Below, in pieces: positions 32,929-33,935 of a stretch of 33,935 nt of DNA. This stretch comes from Pedosphaera sp. (GTDB lineage Bacteria; Verrucomicrobiota; Verrucomicrobiia; Limisphaerales; F1-12-MAGs170), in the NCBI GenBank assembly GCA_009695275.1, contig SIBF01000029.1, positions 1 to 33,935 of the forward strand, given 5' to 3'. Below the pieces are notes generated by a model. The model was not told where the DNA came from and did no database searches. It worked only from the letters and a program-made list of their open reading frames with translations. How positions within the stretch are numbered: the first letter of the stretch is position 1; each line of letters begins with the position of its first letter. The position numbers and the translations under genes were made by a program.

Positions 32929-33726
32929 GTGTCGCCAATCCATGAACAGAATCGCCGGGCGTGGGATGATCGCGTGCGACGGCGGGACTGGTACATCGAC
33001 ACCGCCAGGGAGTCCGATTTCAAACATCCCCTGGCGGTTGTGGATCAATGCGGCTGGCTTGGGGGCGACGTCACCGGCAGGCGGCTGCTTTGTCTCGCCG
33101 CCGGTGGGGGGCGTCATGGGCCTCTCTTCGCCAGCGCCGGAGCACGCGTAACGGTGGTGGACATCAGCCCCGCGACGCTGGCTCTGGATCGGCAGGTTGC
33201 TGCTGAACGCGGTTTGGAGCTGCGTCTGATCGAAGCATCGATGGATGATCTGTCGATGATTGATCCCGGCAGCTTCGACATTGTCGTGCAACCCGTCAGC
33301 ACCTGCTACGTCCCGGATGTCGCGCGGGTTTACCGGGAGGTGGCTCGGGTGCTTGTCGAAGGCGGCATTTATGTGAGCCAGCACAAGCAGCCGGTAAGTC
33401 TGCAAGCCGAAGCCCACCCATCAGGACGCAGCTACGTAATGGTCGAGCCTTACTATCGCAATGGAGCCCTGCCACCAGCCACACAAGGCTTTTGGCATCG
33501 CGAGGCCGGAACTGTGGAATTTCTCCACCGCTGGGAACAACTCCTCGGCGGGCTCTGCAAAAGCGACTTCGTCATCGAGGACATCGCAGAGCCGCGTCAC
33601 GCGGATCCACAGTCTGAACCCGGCACATTCGGCCATCGGAGTTGCTACGTTCCGCCCTACATCAAGATCAAAGCGCGCCGTGTCCCTATAAGGACTTCTT
33701 TGGCTTCCAACCTGTGGGTGCCGTGA
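32929..33726 (+). CDS. Class I SAM-dependent methyltransferase
   Basis: A cytoplasmic methyltransferase of 265 residues from GTG 32929 (TTG 32890 gives 278). The Rossmann motifs are 'LLCLAAGGGRHGPLFASAGA' (motif I) with 'VTVVDISPATLALDRQ' (acidic residue after strand 2), 'IEASMDDLSMIDPGSFDIVV' (motif III/IV region) and 'EVARVLVEGGIYVSQHKQP'. The substrate cannot be read. The start is uncertain: neither candidate has a well-spaced ribosome site, and the strong AAGGAG at 32899-32904 lies in front of an ATG (32906) in another frame. GTG 32929 begins 'SPIHEQNRRAWDDRV', a typical opening for this family. The last 14 residues look unlike family ends. Confidence 0.85.
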   Translation: MSPIHEQNRRAWDDRVRRRDWYIDTARESDFKHPLAVVDQCGWLGGDVTGRRLLCLAAGGGRHGPLFASAGARVTVVDISPATLALDRQVAAERGLELRLIEASMDDLSMIDPGSFDIVVQPVSTCYVPDVARVYREVARVLVEGGIYVSQHKQPVSLQAEAHPSGRSYVMVEPYYRNGALPPATQGFWHREAGTVEFLHRWEQLLGGLCKSDFVIEDIAEPRHADPQSEPGTFGHRSCYVPPYIKIKARRVPIRTSLASNLWVP

Positions 33727-33827
33727 TGCTTTTCATGAAAAAGCCTTGGGAACTCCGATTGCTGAGGGAGGCGCAAAAATGTGCAGACGCAGCAATTCTC
33801 ATTATGGCTGAATCATTGGAAAAATGA
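33726..33827 (+). CDS. Possible 33-residue ORF coupled to the methyltransferase
   Basis: ATG 33726 overlaps the methyltransferase stop as TGATG and opens a frame of 33 codons ending in TGA at 33825-33827. The product has a short hydrophobic start and an amphipathic helix ('LRLLREAQKCADAAILIMAE'). No family is recognised, and no independent ribosome site is visible. It may be a real small protein or chance. Confidence 0.28.
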   Translation: MLFMKKPWELRLLREAQKCADAAILIMAESLEK

Positions 33828-33935
33828 GGGGTTTTCGAGCGTTGCATGGTCATCAGGGGGTGAAGCAATACGGCGCTAAAACCTCGGGCATCCATGAATT
33901 CTGAATGTTTCGGACGACTGCCTGCCGGATTTCCG

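Noticed and set aside
32894-33151. Alternative start ATG 32906 behind the strong AAGGAG
   Set aside because: This frame gives a non-family sequence and ends at 33151, whereas the other frame encodes a complete methyltransferase.

Overview
The window reads as a chromosomal segment of a Verrucomicrobiota bacterium, most likely of the Pedosphaera/Limisphaerales type. This is an inference from gene content: secreted beta-helix, Ig-like and FN3 proteins ending in a Verrucomicrobia-style tail, an ASPIC/UnbV protein, paired membrane-anchored proteins with a 'CPE.TIRDIIVA' motif, a giant RHS protein, and palindromic dispersed repeats between genes. Nothing in the window (rRNA, tRNA) fixes the taxonomy. 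No RNA gene, CRISPR array, prophage or integrase was seen.

Layout. 1-1.2 kb: the end of an unidentified gene, translationally coupled to a secreted GH5 glycosidase that appears to start at CTG. 1.6-2.6 kb (minus): a xylose-isomerase-like TIM barrel protein. 3.1-5.6 kb (minus): two overlapping paralogous membrane-anchored proteins. 5.9-8.2 kb (plus): a bifunctional-nuclease-family protein overlapping a DNA polymerase III delta subunit (holA), then a STAS-domain protein. 8.6-16.1 kb (minus): a 4.9-kb gene for a TPR + C39-like peptidase + RHS protein with a cysteine-rich C-terminal tip, and 8 nt downstream a secreted Ig/beta-helix protein with a 315-bp internal duplication. 16.5-19.7 kb (minus): a membrane protein and an ABC ATPase, with a 275-bp MITE-like element upstream. 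20.3-20.7 kb (minus): a small lipoprotein. 20.7-22.7 kb (plus): a compact operon of rsmH, a SET-domain methyltransferase and a YkgJ-type cysteine-cluster protein. 22.8-24.8 kb (minus): a secreted protein with four FN3 domains and five 48-residue repeats, ending at a clear intrinsic terminator. 25.2-27.1 kb (plus): a zinc-dependent glucose-dehydrogenase-like enzyme and a cyclase-family gene broken by a 127-bp TA-flanked element. 27.3-30.2 kb (plus): an SPFH protein with a C-terminal helix-turn-helix, a small membrane protein with an L7/L12-like domain, a double zinc-ribbon membrane protein and a small membrane protein. This resembles the SPFH/zinc-ribbon pair of the Bacillus YdjFGHI membrane-stress system. 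30.2-32.7 kb (minus): an ASPIC/UnbV FG-GAP protein preceded by a possible small ORF. 32.9-33.7 kb (plus): a class I methyltransferase.

The most interesting parts are the RHS/C39 protein with its novel tip and tightly linked beta-helix partner, the rsmH-SET-YkgJ operon, the SPFH/zinc-ribbon module with extra small membrane proteins, and the two non-autonomous elements. One element has cleanly inactivated the cyclase gene, and the ancestral gene can be reconstructed by removing it.
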